This document shows positions 18,318 through 28,105 of a DNA stretch of 64,000 nt, piece after piece (the stretch's first letter is position 1; each line of letters opens with the position of its first letter). Below the pieces are notes generated by a model that ran no database searches, had not been told where the DNA came from, and saw only the letters and a list, made by a program, of their open reading frames with translations. The translations under genes were made by a program, and so were the position numbers. Source of the DNA: Maledivibacter sp. (GTDB taxonomy: Bacteria; Bacillota; Clostridia; Peptostreptococcales; Caminicellaceae); the NCBI GenBank assembly GCA_025210375.1, contig JAOASB010000019.1, positions 1-64,000 of the forward strand. The letters run 5' to 3'.

Positions 18318-19397
18318 TTAGTATTCATATTTTTTACTAAAATCATCACGGCTCTCATCATAAAAGTATTCAGCCGCTTTATCACCATCTTCATCTTCTA
18401 CATAGATTCTAACATCTTTATCGTCTATAACATCATAAATTTCTTCAGCTATATCCTCAGCAAAATCTCTAAAGTCACTATCATCTCTATCATTCCATCT
18501 TGATGATGTTCTATCGAAATTTTCTCCGTCCATTGCCACTTTGATGTAGTCTGAATGCTTTGTTAATTCATAATCAAACTTCAAATCATAATCCCCATCT
18601 GTATATTCTTCATATTCATCATTAAGCTTATCCTCTATGTCATCAATACTCATATCATCATACTCATACCTTGTTGTAAGCTTATTCTTACCTTCATCAT
18701 ATTCGTATTTGGCAATATTTTTTGAGTTTTTATCATAGACATAAATAGTAACATCATCACTTAATTGATCTCCAGCAAATTCTCCAATATCCTCAACGAA
18801 ATCCTTGAAATCATCGTCGTCTCTTTTTTTCCACTCCGTTGAAAACTTATTGAAATTCTGTCCTTCCATCTTTATCTTTATATAGCTTGATTCCTTAGAT
18901 ACATCATATTCAAATTTTAAGTCATCTGTCCCTTCTGTATACTCTTCATAGTCTTGATTAAGTTTTCTTTCAATATCTCTATCACTTTGCTTATTCGCTA
19001 CAACGTAGGGATAATTGTAGTTTGGGTTATTGTAATTTGGGTTATTGTAGTTTGGGTTATTGTAGTTATAGTTTGGTACATTATTGTTGTATTGATTATA
19101 ATATGGCATATTTCCATTTCCAGTTAAATTGGCTATTTTTGTATCGTCTTCCCATACAAGCTGAAAGCCTAAACAGTTTGAAATATCCCTCAATGGAACA
19201 TATATGCACCCATCATATATAAAGGGTTCATTTGATAATTGCATATACCCTCCATTAACCTTAACCTTAATATCATAAAACCATGCATTTATTTGTCTAC
19301 TATAACCTACCCCAAAGGAAACACCACATCCCATCAATAAAATTATCAATAATGTAGTGATGATTTTTTTTGTAATACTTTTCCTATTAAGCTTCAA
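18318..19397 (-). CDS. Secreted protein: copper-amine-oxidase N domain plus duplicated acidic domain
   Basis: 359 residues. A signal peptide or membrane anchor (about 10-32) is followed by a CuAO-N (stalk) domain (about 40-92: FIYDGCIYVPLRDISNCLGFQLVWEDD). Then comes an Asn/Tyr/Pro repeat (NNPNY units, about 100-130) and two copies of a roughly 100-residue acidic domain, about 140-245 and 250-359. Each copy opens with DIExKLNxxYEEYT and closes with xxYEY. No amine oxidase catalytic part is present, so it is probably a wall-associated protein of unknown role. Confidence 0.75.
   Translation of the reverse strand: MKLNRKSITKKIITTLLIILLMGCGVSFGVGYSRQINAWFYDIKVKVNGGYMQLSNEPFIYDGCIYVPLRDISNCLGFQLVWEDDTKIANLTGNGNMPYYNQYNNNVPNYNYNNPNYNNPNYNNPNYNYPYVVANKQSDRDIERKLNQDYEEYTEGTDDLKFEYDVSKESSYIKIKMEGQNFNKFSTEWKKRDDDDFKDFVEDIGEFAGDQLSDDVTIYVYDKNSKNIAKYEYDEGKNKLTTRYEYDDMSIDDIEDKLNDEYEEYTDGDYDLKFDYELTKHSDYIKVAMDGENFDRTSSRWNDRDDSDFRDFAEDIAEEIYDVIDDKDVRIYVEDEDGDKAAEYFYDESRDDFSKKYEY
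19012..19075. repeat. 15-bp tandem repeat inside the CuAO-domain gene
   Basis: About four copies of TTGGGTTATTGTAGT code for NNPNY units of the linker. In-frame units of 15 bases allow length change without frameshift. Confidence 0.85.
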
Positions 19398-19423
19398 CTC
19401 CGCTTCCTCCTGACCAATTTAAA

Positions 19424-19474
19424 ATATATAGGGTTTTCATAGTATAAGTTAAAGTTACACTAAAATCCCTATAT
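19424..19474. repeat. Hairpin repeat (51 bp)
   Basis: Imperfect palindrome with ends ATATAGGG / CCCTATAT; the same sequence occurs inverted at 51989-52034. It lies upstream of the CuAO-domain gene. Confidence 0.6.
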
Positions 19475-19606
19475 TAGTTCTAAAATTAAAATTTACTTGG
19501 AACTCTTTATGTGAACTCTAAAGACTATAAAAAAGCATATTTTTATTTATTCGACAAATACTAGTTATTTCCTTTAAATTTTTGGTTGTATTTCTATTTA
19601 TATGAA

Positions 19607-19663
19607 TAAAAAACCTATGAGCTGTACCTAAGGCAATTTAACCATTAGACCACTCCTAGGTTT
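19607..19663 (-). terminator. Terminator-like hairpin after the aminotransferase
   Basis: On the minus strand AAACCTAGGAG pairs imperfectly with CTCATAGGTTTTTT. The 330-base gap 19398-19727 holds this hairpin and the palindrome at 19424; no gene was seen there. Confidence 0.55.
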
Positions 19664-19727
19664 AATTTATTCAATAAATTTTCTTATAGGACTAAACTCC
19701 TATATTTCATTTAGAAAGGAACTTAAG

Positions 19728-20888
19728 CTAAGAAAAAATCTCCATTTTTTCTATCCTGTCAAAGGCCTCTTCCAATTTATTCAAGCCTACAGTAACGGCT
19801 ATTCTAATATAACCTTCTCCACAAGCCCCAAATGCATTTCCCGGAAGCACTAATACATGGGCTTCACGTAATATCTTATCAGCAACCTCCCCTGAGCTTA
19901 ATCCAGTATCCTTAATATTTATAAACAAGTATAAACTACCCCTAGGAGGTAAAACCGACATATTGGGAATGTCTTTTATCCTTTCATATGCATAGAAAGT
20001 CCTCTTTTTATACTCGTTCACCATGGGTGGCTGTATTTCTTCCCTCATTTTCAAGGCATGTAAAGCAGCTCTTTGAGATACTGAGGGTGCAGTAAATACA
20101 TTATTTTCATTTACATCCTTCATGGTATCTATTATAAAGGTTGGAGCCAATACATAGCCTATACGCCATCCCGTCATACAATAATCCTTTGAGAAACTTC
20201 CTATTGTTATTGTTCTCTCCCTCATAGCATCAAGGGTTGTTATTGGAATAAAGGGCTCTGCGTAGCTAAATGCAGTATATATATCATCCGCGATGATTAT
20301 AAGATCATGGTCAACAGCTACACTAGCTATGGATTCTAGTGTTTCTCTACTAAAACATGTCCCAGTTGGATTATTAGGAGTATTTATAATTATAGCCTTA
20401 GTCCTATTGGTTATAAGTCCCCTTAACCGCTCTGTATCTACTTCAAACCCATCTTCTTCATAGGTTTCTAGCATAACGGCCTTTCCCCTAGTTAATTCAA
20501 TTTGCTGTGGATAGGGAGTGAAGTAGGGTTCATGTATTATCACTTCATCTCCATCATCTAGTATTGCCTCTAATACTAGCCACATGGCATGACATCCACT
20601 TGTAGTAATCATACATTCTTCTAATTTAACTGGATAACTATATACATCTTTATAGTACCTACATATTTCTTCTCTTAATTCCATATCCCCCAAAAAATCA
20701 GTGTAATGGGTGTGCCCATTTCTAGCATCATTAAAGGCTGCATCGATAATTCTTTCATCGGTTGTTAAATCTGGATCACCTAAACTGAAATTGATAAGAT
20801 CATCATATTTCCTTACTAAATCTCCACTTTCTCCCATCGGGGTAGAAATATCATTCCAATATCTTTTTGATATAAATCTATGCTTCAT
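19728..20888 (-). CDS. PLP-dependent aminotransferase, class I/II
   Basis: 386 residues of aminotransferase fold type I. Visible are NTPNNPTG (about 155-162), the DDIYTAF aspartate, the PLP lysine in TIGSFSKDYCMTGWRIGY, and RIAVTVG near the end, where the Arg binds the substrate carboxylate. The ATG at 20888 is preferred because GGGAGG lies 11 bases upstream; the frame extends to 20912. It overlaps the dehydrogenase gene. Substrate unknown; the neighbouring dehydrogenase and larA-like genes suggest amino acid to hydroxy-acid chemistry. Confidence 0.87.
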   Translation of the reverse strand: MKHRFISKRYWNDISTPMGESGDLVRKYDDLINFSLGDPDLTTDERIIDAAFNDARNGHTHYTDFLGDMELREEICRYYKDVYSYPVKLEECMITTSGCHAMWLVLEAILDDGDEVIIHEPYFTPYPQQIELTRGKAVMLETYEEDGFEVDTERLRGLITNRTKAIIINTPNNPTGTCFSRETLESIASVAVDHDLIIIADDIYTAFSYAEPFIPITTLDAMRERTITIGSFSKDYCMTGWRIGYVLAPTFIIDTMKDVNENNVFTAPSVSQRAALHALKMREEIQPPMVNEYKKRTFYAYERIKDIPNMSVLPPRGSLYLFINIKDTGLSSGEVADKILREAHVLVLPGNAFGACGEGYIRIAVTVGLNKLEEAFDRIEKMEIFS

Positions 20889-21984
20889 ATAGAAATTTAC
20901 CTCCCATTTCATTTAACTTTTCTAATCTTTGAATACCTTCAAAAACCATGTTCTTTGTAACTTTATATGGTAAGTATTCCATATCGGGCCCCGTTACCGT
21001 ATTTTCAAGGACGTCTTCTAGATATGTCCTATCGTTTTTCACTTTAATATGATCTAAACATGTTGGAAGCTTTATTTTTTTATAAAAGTCATATAGCTTC
21101 GTTAATTCATCTATCTGATTATCCATGGCTAACTGAACTAAAACTCCATATGCAACCACTTCACCATGTAGATGCTTTTTCTCTATATGTTCTAATATGG
21201 TAAGTCCATAAAATAGTGAATGGGCAAGTGCCCCATTATATTTATCCTCCACAAGCATAGAAACTAATCCAGTACTCACAATATTGTTTAATACAACTTG
21301 TTCCAATTCAAATGAGCTTTCCCCTTTTTCACAATCCTTTAATGCCTTTTCTCCATATTCAAACATGGGCTTTACACACATGGCACTAATTTCTCTACCC
21401 ATTCCGGAGCTATGGTCTAAATTATCCCCCCTAGATGCTAATGTGCATTCATAATGTTTAGCAATTGTATCCCCAATTCCAGCCCATAAATATTTAATTG
21501 GTGCTTGGGCAATGATTTTACTGTCCATAAATACATGAATAGGGGGTTTATCAAAGAAATAGAATGAATCAAATTCCCCTTTTTGATTATATACTACGGA
21601 TAAACAAGTGGTGGCCGCACATGTTGCCGCAATAGTTGGAACAGTAAATACGGGAACATTTAGCTTAGCAGCTGCTCCCTTGGCAGTGTCAATGGCTTTA
21701 CCTCCACCCACACCGATTATCATATCAACCCTTTGTTCTTCACCCTTTTTGGCAGCTAAATTTATATTTTCATATGTACATTCTCCACCATACCAAATAA
21801 AATCAGCTACTTGTAAGGCACCGCCCTTAAGTACACTTTCTATTTTAGGTCTAGCTTTTTCTAATGCTATTCTTCCACCTACTATCAGTGCCCTGTTTCC
21901 ATACTTTAAGCATATATCTTCTAAATCCTCTAAAGCACCTTCACCTATTGTATAATTAGGAAACACAACTGTAACTTTATTCAT
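20878..21984 (-). CDS. Iron-containing alcohol dehydrogenase, glycerol-dehydrogenase-like
   Basis: About 368 residues. The NAD-binding GVGGGKAIDTAKGAAA (about 93-108) and PTIAATCAATTCLSVVYN resemble the glycerol dehydrogenase / GldA-like branch, and the metal ligands include the His in HLHGEVVAYG. ATG 21984 is chosen because AAAGGGTGA lies directly before it; the upstream GTG and ATG fall inside that site. The exact substrate is not clear. It is co-transcribed with the aminotransferase. Confidence 0.83.
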   Translation of the reverse strand: MNKVTVVFPNYTIGEGALEDLEDICLKYGNRALIVGGRIALEKARPKIESVLKGGALQVADFIWYGGECTYENINLAAKKGEEQRVDMIIGVGGGKAIDTAKGAAAKLNVPVFTVPTIAATCAATTCLSVVYNQKGEFDSFYFFDKPPIHVFMDSKIIAQAPIKYLWAGIGDTIAKHYECTLASRGDNLDHSSGMGREISAMCVKPMFEYGEKALKDCEKGESSFELEQVVLNNIVSTGLVSMLVEDKYNGALAHSLFYGLTILEHIEKKHLHGEVVAYGVLVQLAMDNQIDELTKLYDFYKKIKLPTCLDHIKVKNDRTYLEDVLENTVTGPDMEYLPYKVTKNMVFEGIQRLEKLNEMGGKFLYEA

Positions 21985-22111
21985 AGACATCACCCTTTGT
22001 GTTAGTTTGAAAGTTCATATTTTTCTTTAGTACATCTACCTTTAATCCCTCTACATAAAATTAATTTTACCACAAATTTATGGATAATTATAAATTTTTT
22101 CAGATATTTTA

Positions 22112-22249
22112 CTATCTGTTGCACAGTAGCACATTGGATGGGTCTCTCATCAAATAGGCTTTAAAGTCATGTCCAAGTTCCCTATAAATAATATCTAGAG
22201 CGGATTGTATATCTCTAACAACTCGAATATCTGTATTTTTAAATATTTC
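22112..22249 (-). pseudogene. Orphaned C-terminal tail of the larA-family gene
   Basis: After the TAA at 22250-22252 the same frame stays open for 45 codons to a TAG at 22112. It codes for VVRDIQSALDIIYRELG and HDFKAYLMRDPSNVL, which look like the closing helix-strand of LarA-family proteins. Joined to the 384 upstream codons it gives 430 positions, the usual length of the family. The tail has no start or ribosome site of its own. Confidence 0.7.
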
Positions 22250-23404
22250 TTAATCTAATTCACTCACAAATATGGTGTTAAAATCTTCGATAAGCTTTGT
22301 AGTTAGATATCCTCCAAGTCTTGCTGTTGTAAAATTTTTTCTAATAAATTTTTCTCTTTCTAAATTAGTTTTGAAGTTCTTAATAACCTCTTCAACTTCT
22401 TTATATCCTACTCCATCTCTGCATTCTGCTAAGAATATTAAGTATCCACCTTTTTTCACAGCATATGTGGGATTCTCAAAGGATTTTCCTGCTATATACA
22501 GGTCAACGTCCTTTGGATAACCTCCACAGGAGATAATAGCCACATCGGCCTTTTCCTTTAATTTCACTTCAAGATTCCTTCTAGCTATTTCACACCCTTC
22601 TTTATGGGCTTTTATATAATCTCCAGCAACTGCACCACCTATTTTCCCATCCCTATGCATTATAACGTTAAACATAAATGATGGTTTTATCATCTCAGAG
22701 GCTTCAATTATATCTTTATGTTGAACATTGCCTTCAATAATGCCCGAACCTATATTTTCTCTAAGCCCCTTACCTATAGTCTCCGAAAAAGCTAAGTAGT
22801 GATTAGCCTTGATAGATTCATATCCTGCTATCCCAGGTAGAATAGATTTTCTTCCCCCTCCCCACCCTACTAAGTCGTGGGTAATTATACCACCGGTCAA
22901 GACTACATGATCACTTTGAATGGCTATTTTATTAATTTTTACAGGTGTTCCATTACTTGTTTTTCCTAAATAAACTAAGCAATCATCTTCATTACAATTA
23001 TGATCTATAATAGTAAATCTTTTAGAAAGCTCCTCACCCATGAGAATCTTCTTTTCTTCATCACTATGGACTCTATGGGCCCCAGTGGCACTTAAAAATA
23101 TTATATCCTTATCTTCAACCCCGCCGGCATTTAATTCTTTCACAATATATGGAAGGAACACATGGGGTCTTTGATAAGCCCTAGTTATATCATTAATGAT
23201 GATGCATACCCTTTCACCTTGTTTAACTATTTCTCTAAGAGTTGAACTCCCTATTGGATTTTGAAGGGCATCCATGATAACTTTTTCTTCTTCCCTAACC
23301 CCTTCTTCATTTAAATCGGGACAATTTATTTCACCCAATATATTTCTTTCCGACAATAGAAACTTAACTCTTCCTTTACCATATTTCATCATAATTTCTT
23401 TCAT
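22250..23404 (-). CDS. LarA-family (nickel-dependent racemase-like) protein, cut short by an in-frame stop
   Basis: 384 residues. Lactate racemase LarA uses a nickel-pincer nucleotide; visible family signatures are FLSATGAHRVHSDEEK (about 101-116) and HDLVGWGGGRKSILPGIAGYESI (about 175-197), which hold the His and Lys that bind the cofactor. Paralogues racemise other 2-hydroxy acids. The gene ends early: a TAA is followed in frame by 45 more family-like codons. The N-terminal catalytic part is complete, so the product may be inactive, weak or made by read-through. No larB, larC or larE is nearby. Confidence 0.8.
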   Translation of the reverse strand: MKEIMMKYGKGRVKFLLSERNILGEINCPDLNEEGVREEEKVIMDALQNPIGSSTLREIVKQGERVCIIINDITRAYQRPHVFLPYIVKELNAGGVEDKDIIFLSATGAHRVHSDEEKKILMGEELSKRFTIIDHNCNEDDCLVYLGKTSNGTPVKINKIAIQSDHVVLTGGIITHDLVGWGGGRKSILPGIAGYESIKANHYLAFSETIGKGLRENIGSGIIEGNVQHKDIIEASEMIKPSFMFNVIMHRDGKIGGAVAGDYIKAHKEGCEIARRNLEVKLKEKADVAIISCGGYPKDVDLYIAGKSFENPTYAVKKGGYLIFLAECRDGVGYKEVEEVIKNFKTNLEREKFIRKNFTTARLGGYLTTKLIEDFNTIFVSELD

Positions 23405-23552
23405 TATATAGCCCTCACTTTATATATACTTCACTATTTACTCAAGGATATTACAATCATTTCAGCTACTACCTGTCATAAAATGACTCCCTTTATATAA
23501 TGTCCTTTATTTTTTACTCTAATTATACAGCATTATGCCATCTTTGACCTAT

Positions 23553-23599
23553 AAAAATGGGTAGCTAGAAATGAAAAAATAATCATTTCCAGCTACCCA
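23553..23599 (-). terminator. Terminator of the STAS/chemoreceptor operon
   Basis: A long stem, TGGGTAGCTGGAAATGA paired with TCATTTCTAGCTACCCA, followed by TTTTTAT on the minus strand. It separates this operon from larA. Confidence 0.9.
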
Positions 23600-23671
23600 A
23601 TTATCACATTAATGAAAATACATTTGTAACAAATTTATGTATAGAATCTCTATAGTAGTGTTTTCCTCAGC

Positions 23672-23950
23672 TTATATATCAAATACCTTGTCTAGCCTTG
23701 TCAGCCTAAATATTTTCATAACCTGGGGATTGTTAATTGAATGAAGCTTAAAGCTACCATCTAATTCCATACATCTTTTATAAATGGATACTAATACTCC
23801 AAGACCCGTACTATCAATAAATGAACAGCTACTGAAATCAAGAACAAAATGCTTTTCTCCGTTGTCTATCAATTGGATTAGTTTTTCTCTAAACTCTGAG
23901 GCTTCATCAACGGCAAAGTTCTCAGGTATTAATAATTTTATCTCCTTCAT
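23672..23950 (-). CDS. STAS-domain anti-anti-sigma factor
   Basis: 92 residues of the SpoIIAA/RsbV type. The phospho-acceptor Ser sits in FIDSTGLGVLVSIYKR. An unphosphorylated STAS protein binds its kinase and frees the target. The ATG at 23950 follows GAGGTG by 6 bases; the GTG at 23959 lies within that site. It is the last gene of the run SpoIIE phosphatase, RsbW-like kinase, chemoreceptor, STAS, which holds a full partner-switch apart from a sigma factor. Confidence 0.9.
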   Translation of the reverse strand: MKEIKLLIPENFAVDEASEFREKLIQLIDNGEKHFVLDFSSCSFIDSTGLGVLVSIYKRCMELDGSFKLHSINNPQVMKIFRLTRLDKVFDI

Positions 23951-23960
23951 ATATTTCACC

Positions 23961-25955
23961 TCATATCCTAAATTTTTCTACAAGATCATTTAAACTGCTG
24001 GCCATAGCACTGGTCTCTTCCGAGGTTGATGCTAGGTTTTGAATTATTGATGATTGTTCTTGGGTTGCAGCCGCAACCTGTTCACTACTCGATGCTGTGG
24101 TTTCTGTAATACTTGCAACTGAATCAATAAGCTCTATTATTTGATCTGAGCTTGCAACCTCATCCTTTGTTATATCTACTATTTTTCCGATATCCTTTGT
24201 AATTCGTTCCACTGCTTCTATAATTTTTACAAACGACTTATCTGTCTCATTAGCTATCCTTACCCCATTTTCTACTGTCTCCTTGCCAGAATCCTTTGCT
24301 TCTACGGCTTTATCAATTTGGATTACCATTTCATTTATGAGTGAGGATATTTCATTGGCCTCTTTATTAGTTTCTTCAGCAAGCTTACGTACTTCATCAG
24401 CTACAACTGTAAAGCCCTTACCATGTTCTCCAGCTCTTGCAGCTTCAATTGCAGCGTTTAATGCCAATAGATTAATTTGATCTGATATATTGTTAATGGT
24501 ATTAATGATTCCACTAACCTTATTTGATAACTCATTCAATACGATTAATGTATCTCCAGTTTCAATTGACATCTCTTTTATATCTTCAATGGCTTCAACT
24601 GTTCTATTTACATTGATACGCCCCTCATTTGCTGCAGCCATAGTATCATGGGAATTATCCCTCGTGGTATTGGCTCTACTTTGGGCTATTTGAATTAAGC
24701 TCGAAAGTTCAACCAAAACCGTGGAGGTTTCAACTACCAAATCTTTTTGACTTTCTGCATTAGCCGCTACTTGCTGTGTATTGCTGGCTATTTGTTCAGT
24801 GGAGGCACTTATTTCTTCAGATGAAGCAGCCATTTCCTCAGAAGCCATCGCAAGTTCCTGGGAACCCTTTCTAACATGACCTATGATATTTGATTGATGG
24901 TCAATCATTGCATTAAAGTACTCTCCTAATATTTGTATCTCATCCCCTGTCTTTATATGGGATCTAACGGTTAAATCACCATCACCTGCTTTTATCATCA
25001 ACCCTTCAAGCTCTTTGATGGGATTAATAATATTTATTTTGCTGAAAAAATATGCCAATAACATTGCAACAATAATTGATGCTACCCCAATGAATATGGT
25101 ATTTTTCCTAATTGCAATTGCTGGAGCCATATATTCATTGTAATTAGCTGTTAACGCCACCACCCAATTATTCACAGGAGTGAAACTAACAAATTTTCTT
25201 GTGCCTTCATATGTATAATAGCCCCTGCCTGGTTGTCCTGATTTCATTTTTTCAACAAGTTCTTTTAACTCTACATTATCTGTATCCCCTAGGTTTTCCT
25301 TCATTTTTTCTTGTCCATCAGGATGATATATGAAATACCCATCTTTATCAATCATATAGGCATATCCATTATCTCCTATATTTATACTTGAAATATATTT
25401 TGTAATATGTTTGAAATCAATAGTTCCAACTATTGCTCCAACTACTTTATCATTAATTGTTAATGGACAGGCAATTCCTACCACCGGGTTATTTGAAGAT
25501 TTAGATATTATTACCTTGCTTATACCCTTTGAGTTTTTTAAAGCACTTTGAATATACGCCCTATCACTTAGGTTGATATTGTAATTTATGTCATTACTAC
25601 TAAGTAGCCCTTTACCCAATGCATCCACCAGTATTACCTCTTCAATCTGACCACTATCCCCCTTCTGAACCTTTGATAAGTAATCAAAGGCCTTACTTTT
25701 TAGCTCGTTATCACCTATAGCAAATTTAGCCAAATCCTCATTATGGCTTAATAAAAGTACATACTTGCTTACTGAATCCAAAGCCTCATCTATGGACTCC
25801 GAAGATTTAACTGTAAGCGCACGTAATTCTTGCTCTGTCATATTCTGTATTGAATTTGACGTCATAATATAAGAGATAGTCCCTAGTGCAGTAATGGACA
25901 ATGAAATAAATACGAAAAACATTAATACTAATTTTGTTCTTAAACTTGCTTTCAT
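23961..25955 (-). CDS. Methyl-accepting chemotaxis protein with Cache sensor
   Basis: 664 residues. TM1 (about 10-30), a double-Cache extracellular domain (about 35-280, with [15 protein letters not shown]), TM2 (about 285-307), HAMP (about 308-360), and a cytoplasmic signalling hairpin with the highly conserved tip [37 protein letters not shown]. The ribosome site is AGAAGGAGG. Its place inside a partner-switching operon is unusual and suggests that it feeds a non-flagellar output, or that STAS and phosphatase affect taxis. Confidence 0.93.
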   Translation of the reverse strand: MKASLRTKLVLMFFVFISLSITALGTISYIMTSNSIQNMTEQELRALTVKSSESIDEALDSVSKYVLLLSHNEDLAKFAIGDNELKSKAFDYLSKVQKGDSGQIEEVILVDALGKGLLSSNDINYNINLSDRAYIQSALKNSKGISKVIISKSSNNPVVGIACPLTINDKVVGAIVGTIDFKHITKYISSINIGDNGYAYMIDKDGYFIYHPDGQEKMKENLGDTDNVELKELVEKMKSGQPGRGYYTYEGTRKFVSFTPVNNWVVALTANYNEYMAPAIAIRKNTIFIGVASIIVAMLLAYFFSKINIINPIKELEGLMIKAGDGDLTVRSHIKTGDEIQILGEYFNAMIDHQSNIIGHVRKGSQELAMASEEMAASSEEISASTEQIASNTQQVAANAESQKDLVVETSTVLVELSSLIQIAQSRANTTRDNSHDTMAAANEGRINVNRTVEAIEDIKEMSIETGDTLIVLNELSNKVSGIINTINNISDQINLLALNAAIEAARAGEHGKGFTVVADEVRKLAEETNKEANEISSLINEMVIQIDKAVEAKDSGKETVENGVRIANETDKSFVKIIEAVERITKDIGKIVDITKDEVASSDQIIELIDSVASITETTASSSEQVAAATQEQSSIIQNLASTSEETSAMASSLNDLVEKFRI

Positions 25956-26000
25956 GTCTAACCTCCTTCTTTTTGTTTCATATATTATAAAACTTCATTG

Positions 26001-26381
26001 CTAACTAATATTTTTTTGTATAACCAAAGTATTCTTTCTAAAATCAATTTTATCAGCAATTGATTTCAAAATAAATAACCCTCTACCACAATTATCTAAT
26101 ATATTTTCATCGGATATCTCATCTGGTATATTTCCATTTAAAAATCCAGTTCCTGAATCCTCTATTTCAAATTCTACACTTCTTCTATCACATATAGTTC
26201 TTAAATAAATTGGCTTGTCTACACTATTATTGTTCCCATGCTTAAATGCATTTGTTAATGCCTCTGTTAGCATGAGTCTTACATCAAAAATATCATGTGA
26301 AGTATCTAACTCAGAGATAATTTCATCTATAACTTCTTTATATTTATCTATGCCATATAGTATATATTCATTTCTTTTCAT
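26001..26381 (-). CDS. RsbW/SpoIIAB-like serine kinase (copy 1)
   Basis: 126 residues of the HATPase_c_2 family. N box EALTNAFKHGNNN, G1 box EDSGTGF and G2 box CGRGLFILKSIAD are intact. It should phosphorylate the STAS partner and hold a sigma factor or other target when the partner is phosphorylated. It lies 18 bases after the phosphatase gene. It is a close paralogue of the protein at 28202-28606. Confidence 0.88.
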   Translation of the reverse strand: MKRNEYILYGIDKYKEVIDEIISELDTSHDIFDVRLMLTEALTNAFKHGNNNSVDKPIYLRTICDRRSVEFEIEDSGTGFLNGNIPDEISDENILDNCGRGLFILKSIADKIDFRKNTLVIQKNIS

Positions 26382-26398
26382 TCCAAACTATCCTTTCC

Positions 26399-27568
26399 TT
26401 ACTTTATTTCCATTGAAATCATTGTACAATCATCTTGTATCCCATAAACATCAGTCAGCATCTCATTTAAAGAAGTTTTTAAGCTCTTTGTGAATTTATT
26501 TATTGTAGGTGCTTTAAGTACGATATCGCTTATATTCTCATCGTCAAAAATAAAATCTAGTCCATCGGTGAAAAAATAAAATCTATCTCCAGAATTGAAG
26601 TGAATTATTTGTTCATCAAAAACACTATCTTCAAACATACCTAGAAACGAACCCTTAACAATTTTTTTTTCACATTTGGTTAAGCTATTTTGATAGATAA
26701 ACTGATTGATGCCTGCACCTACCACCTTTGCTTGTTTATTTTCAAAGTCAAAGCTAAAGCAACAAGCCGCTATATACCTTTCACTTAAATAATCAGATAC
26801 CTTTCTATTTAGATTATTTAGTATTTCAGAAGGATCATAACTAATCAATGCCGCTTCGTGAAATAGAACATTAAATGCAGATATATTAAGAGCAGCAGTA
26901 ATCCCCTTACCACACACGTCTCCAATGATACCAATGAGAAGGTTCTCATTTTTTTTACATAGATAAAGAAAGTCTCCACTCACTGTTCTCGCAGGAACAT
27001 AGAGAGTATCGACTTTTACTTTATTAGGAATTGTAAAGGGTTTTTTAAAAAGCTGTTTTTGCATTTTAGAAGCAGAATTCAGTTCCTTTTTTCGCTTTGT
27101 AATCTCCCTCATTATGGATAAAACCGCTGGTTTACCCTGAAAATTCAAATAACTAGAAGATACCTCCATATCAATTACTGTTTTATCCTCTAAAGTAATT
27201 TTATAATCGAATACGGTTTTTACCTGTTTATTCCTTACTATTTGATCAATTCTTTTTTTCATAATATGGTCAAAATTAGGAACAAACTTATATGCACTTT
27301 CATTAACAAGATTGTTAAAATATTTACACGCCGCTTTATTTGCTAATACAATTTTTCCATCAACAGTAATAATTATTGCATCGGGTAGCAAATTAACAAT
27401 CTCACAGTATTTTTCTTTATTTGCCTGACCAAAAAATATTACATCACTTGGATCATTCAATAGCGCTTTATATTCTACGTCACCTTCTATCAATTCATTT
27501 TCAAGCTTAACTTTTTCAGAAAACTCCTCTACATCACAATCATTTTTTTGTGCCATTGTATTTTTCAA
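26399..27568 (-). CDS. PAS-domain SpoIIE-type protein phosphatase
   Basis: 389 residues: a PAS domain (about 52-170, VNLLPDAIIITVDGKIVLANKAA) and a PP2C/SpoIIE phosphatase domain (about 185-389). The metal-binding Asp sits in VSGDFLYL, and GDVCGKGITAALN, FFTDGLDF and DDCTMISM are visible. It would dephosphorylate the STAS protein. The start is a TTG behind AGGAGTG. The gene follows a 320-base leader that ends in a terminator, so expression is probably set by attenuation. Confidence 0.9.
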   Translation of the reverse strand: MKNTMAQKNDCDVEEFSEKVKLENELIEGDVEYKALLNDPSDVIFFGQANKEKYCEIVNLLPDAIIITVDGKIVLANKAACKYFNNLVNESAYKFVPNFDHIMKKRIDQIVRNKQVKTVFDYKITLEDKTVIDMEVSSSYLNFQGKPAVLSIMREITKRKKELNSASKMQKQLFKKPFTIPNKVKVDTLYVPARTVSGDFLYLCKKNENLLIGIIGDVCGKGITAALNISAFNVLFHEAALISYDPSEILNNLNRKVSDYLSERYIAACCFSFDFENKQAKVVGAGINQFIYQNSLTKCEKKIVKGSFLGMFEDSVFDEQIIHFNSGDRFYFFTDGLDFIFDDENISDIVLKAPTINKFTKSLKTSLNEMLTDVYGIQDDCTMISMEIK

Positions 27569-27640
27569 TTTATGTCACTCCTATTTTGTATAACAAAGTA
27601 AATACCCTTATAAATTTTGTATCCATTAATATATTAAGAT

Positions 27641-27676
27641 AAAAAAAATCCTGTTATTGTACTAAGCAGGATTTTT
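27641..27676 (-). terminator. Leader terminator ahead of the SpoIIE-type gene
   Basis: Stem AAATCCTG / CAGGATTT with a T8 run on the minus strand, ending about 70 bases before the start codon. It lies downstream of a promoter-like TATAAT and a structured RNA, so it looks like an attenuator. Confidence 0.8.
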
Positions 27677-27689
27677 ACTATATTATATA

Positions 27690-27895
27690 ACTTAATAAAG
27701 CTTTAACATTTCGATTTCTTGACTAGCCTAGAAAAATCGACTGTTACAAAAACCAAAATGGAGTTTTACAAGTGGGTTATATATACATAAATAAACAGCT
27801 TGTACAACTAGCATTCCAAAACTATTGAACTAGTAGCTGTGGCTTTACATTTCCATAAAATCATCTTAAAACATACTAGCCCATTACGTATTATA
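27690..27895 (-). promoter_or_regulatory. Structured leader RNA, class uncertain, with TATAAT promoter element
   Basis: A -10 TATAAT (27895-27890) within ATTATGTTATAATA is shared with the riboswitch promoter at 28851-28846. The following RNA has a core GGAAATGTAAAGCCACAGC. A stem ACAGCT / AGCTGT encloses ACTAG / CTAGT (27795-27840), and a second stem TCGATTT / AAATCGA (27711-27740) follows. The core loosely resembles the GACGCAAAGCC part of c-di-GMP-I aptamers but lacks the tetraloop hairpin. It may be a diverged relative or another class. Confidence 0.45.
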
Positions 27896-28105
27896 ACATA
27901 ATTTTTTAGATTATATATATTAAAAGTTACTTAAAGTTAAAAAAACTTACTTAAAGTTAAAAATACAAATGACAAAAAGAAAAAAGCTTAGGAACATCAA
28001 ACTCCCTAGCTTCCAGTAAAATTTTTCTGAAAAAACAATCTTAAAATTGACAATCCCAAGGAATATAAATCCATGTTTTTTGTCACTTTAGTAACTTAAT
28101 ACCAT

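Noticed and set aside
19607-19663. tRNA-like stretch (GAGTGGTCTAATGGTTAAA) on the minus strand
   Set aside because: It resembles a tRNA D-arm, but no acceptor, anticodon or T-arm pairing follows and it forms the loop of a terminator-like hairpin.
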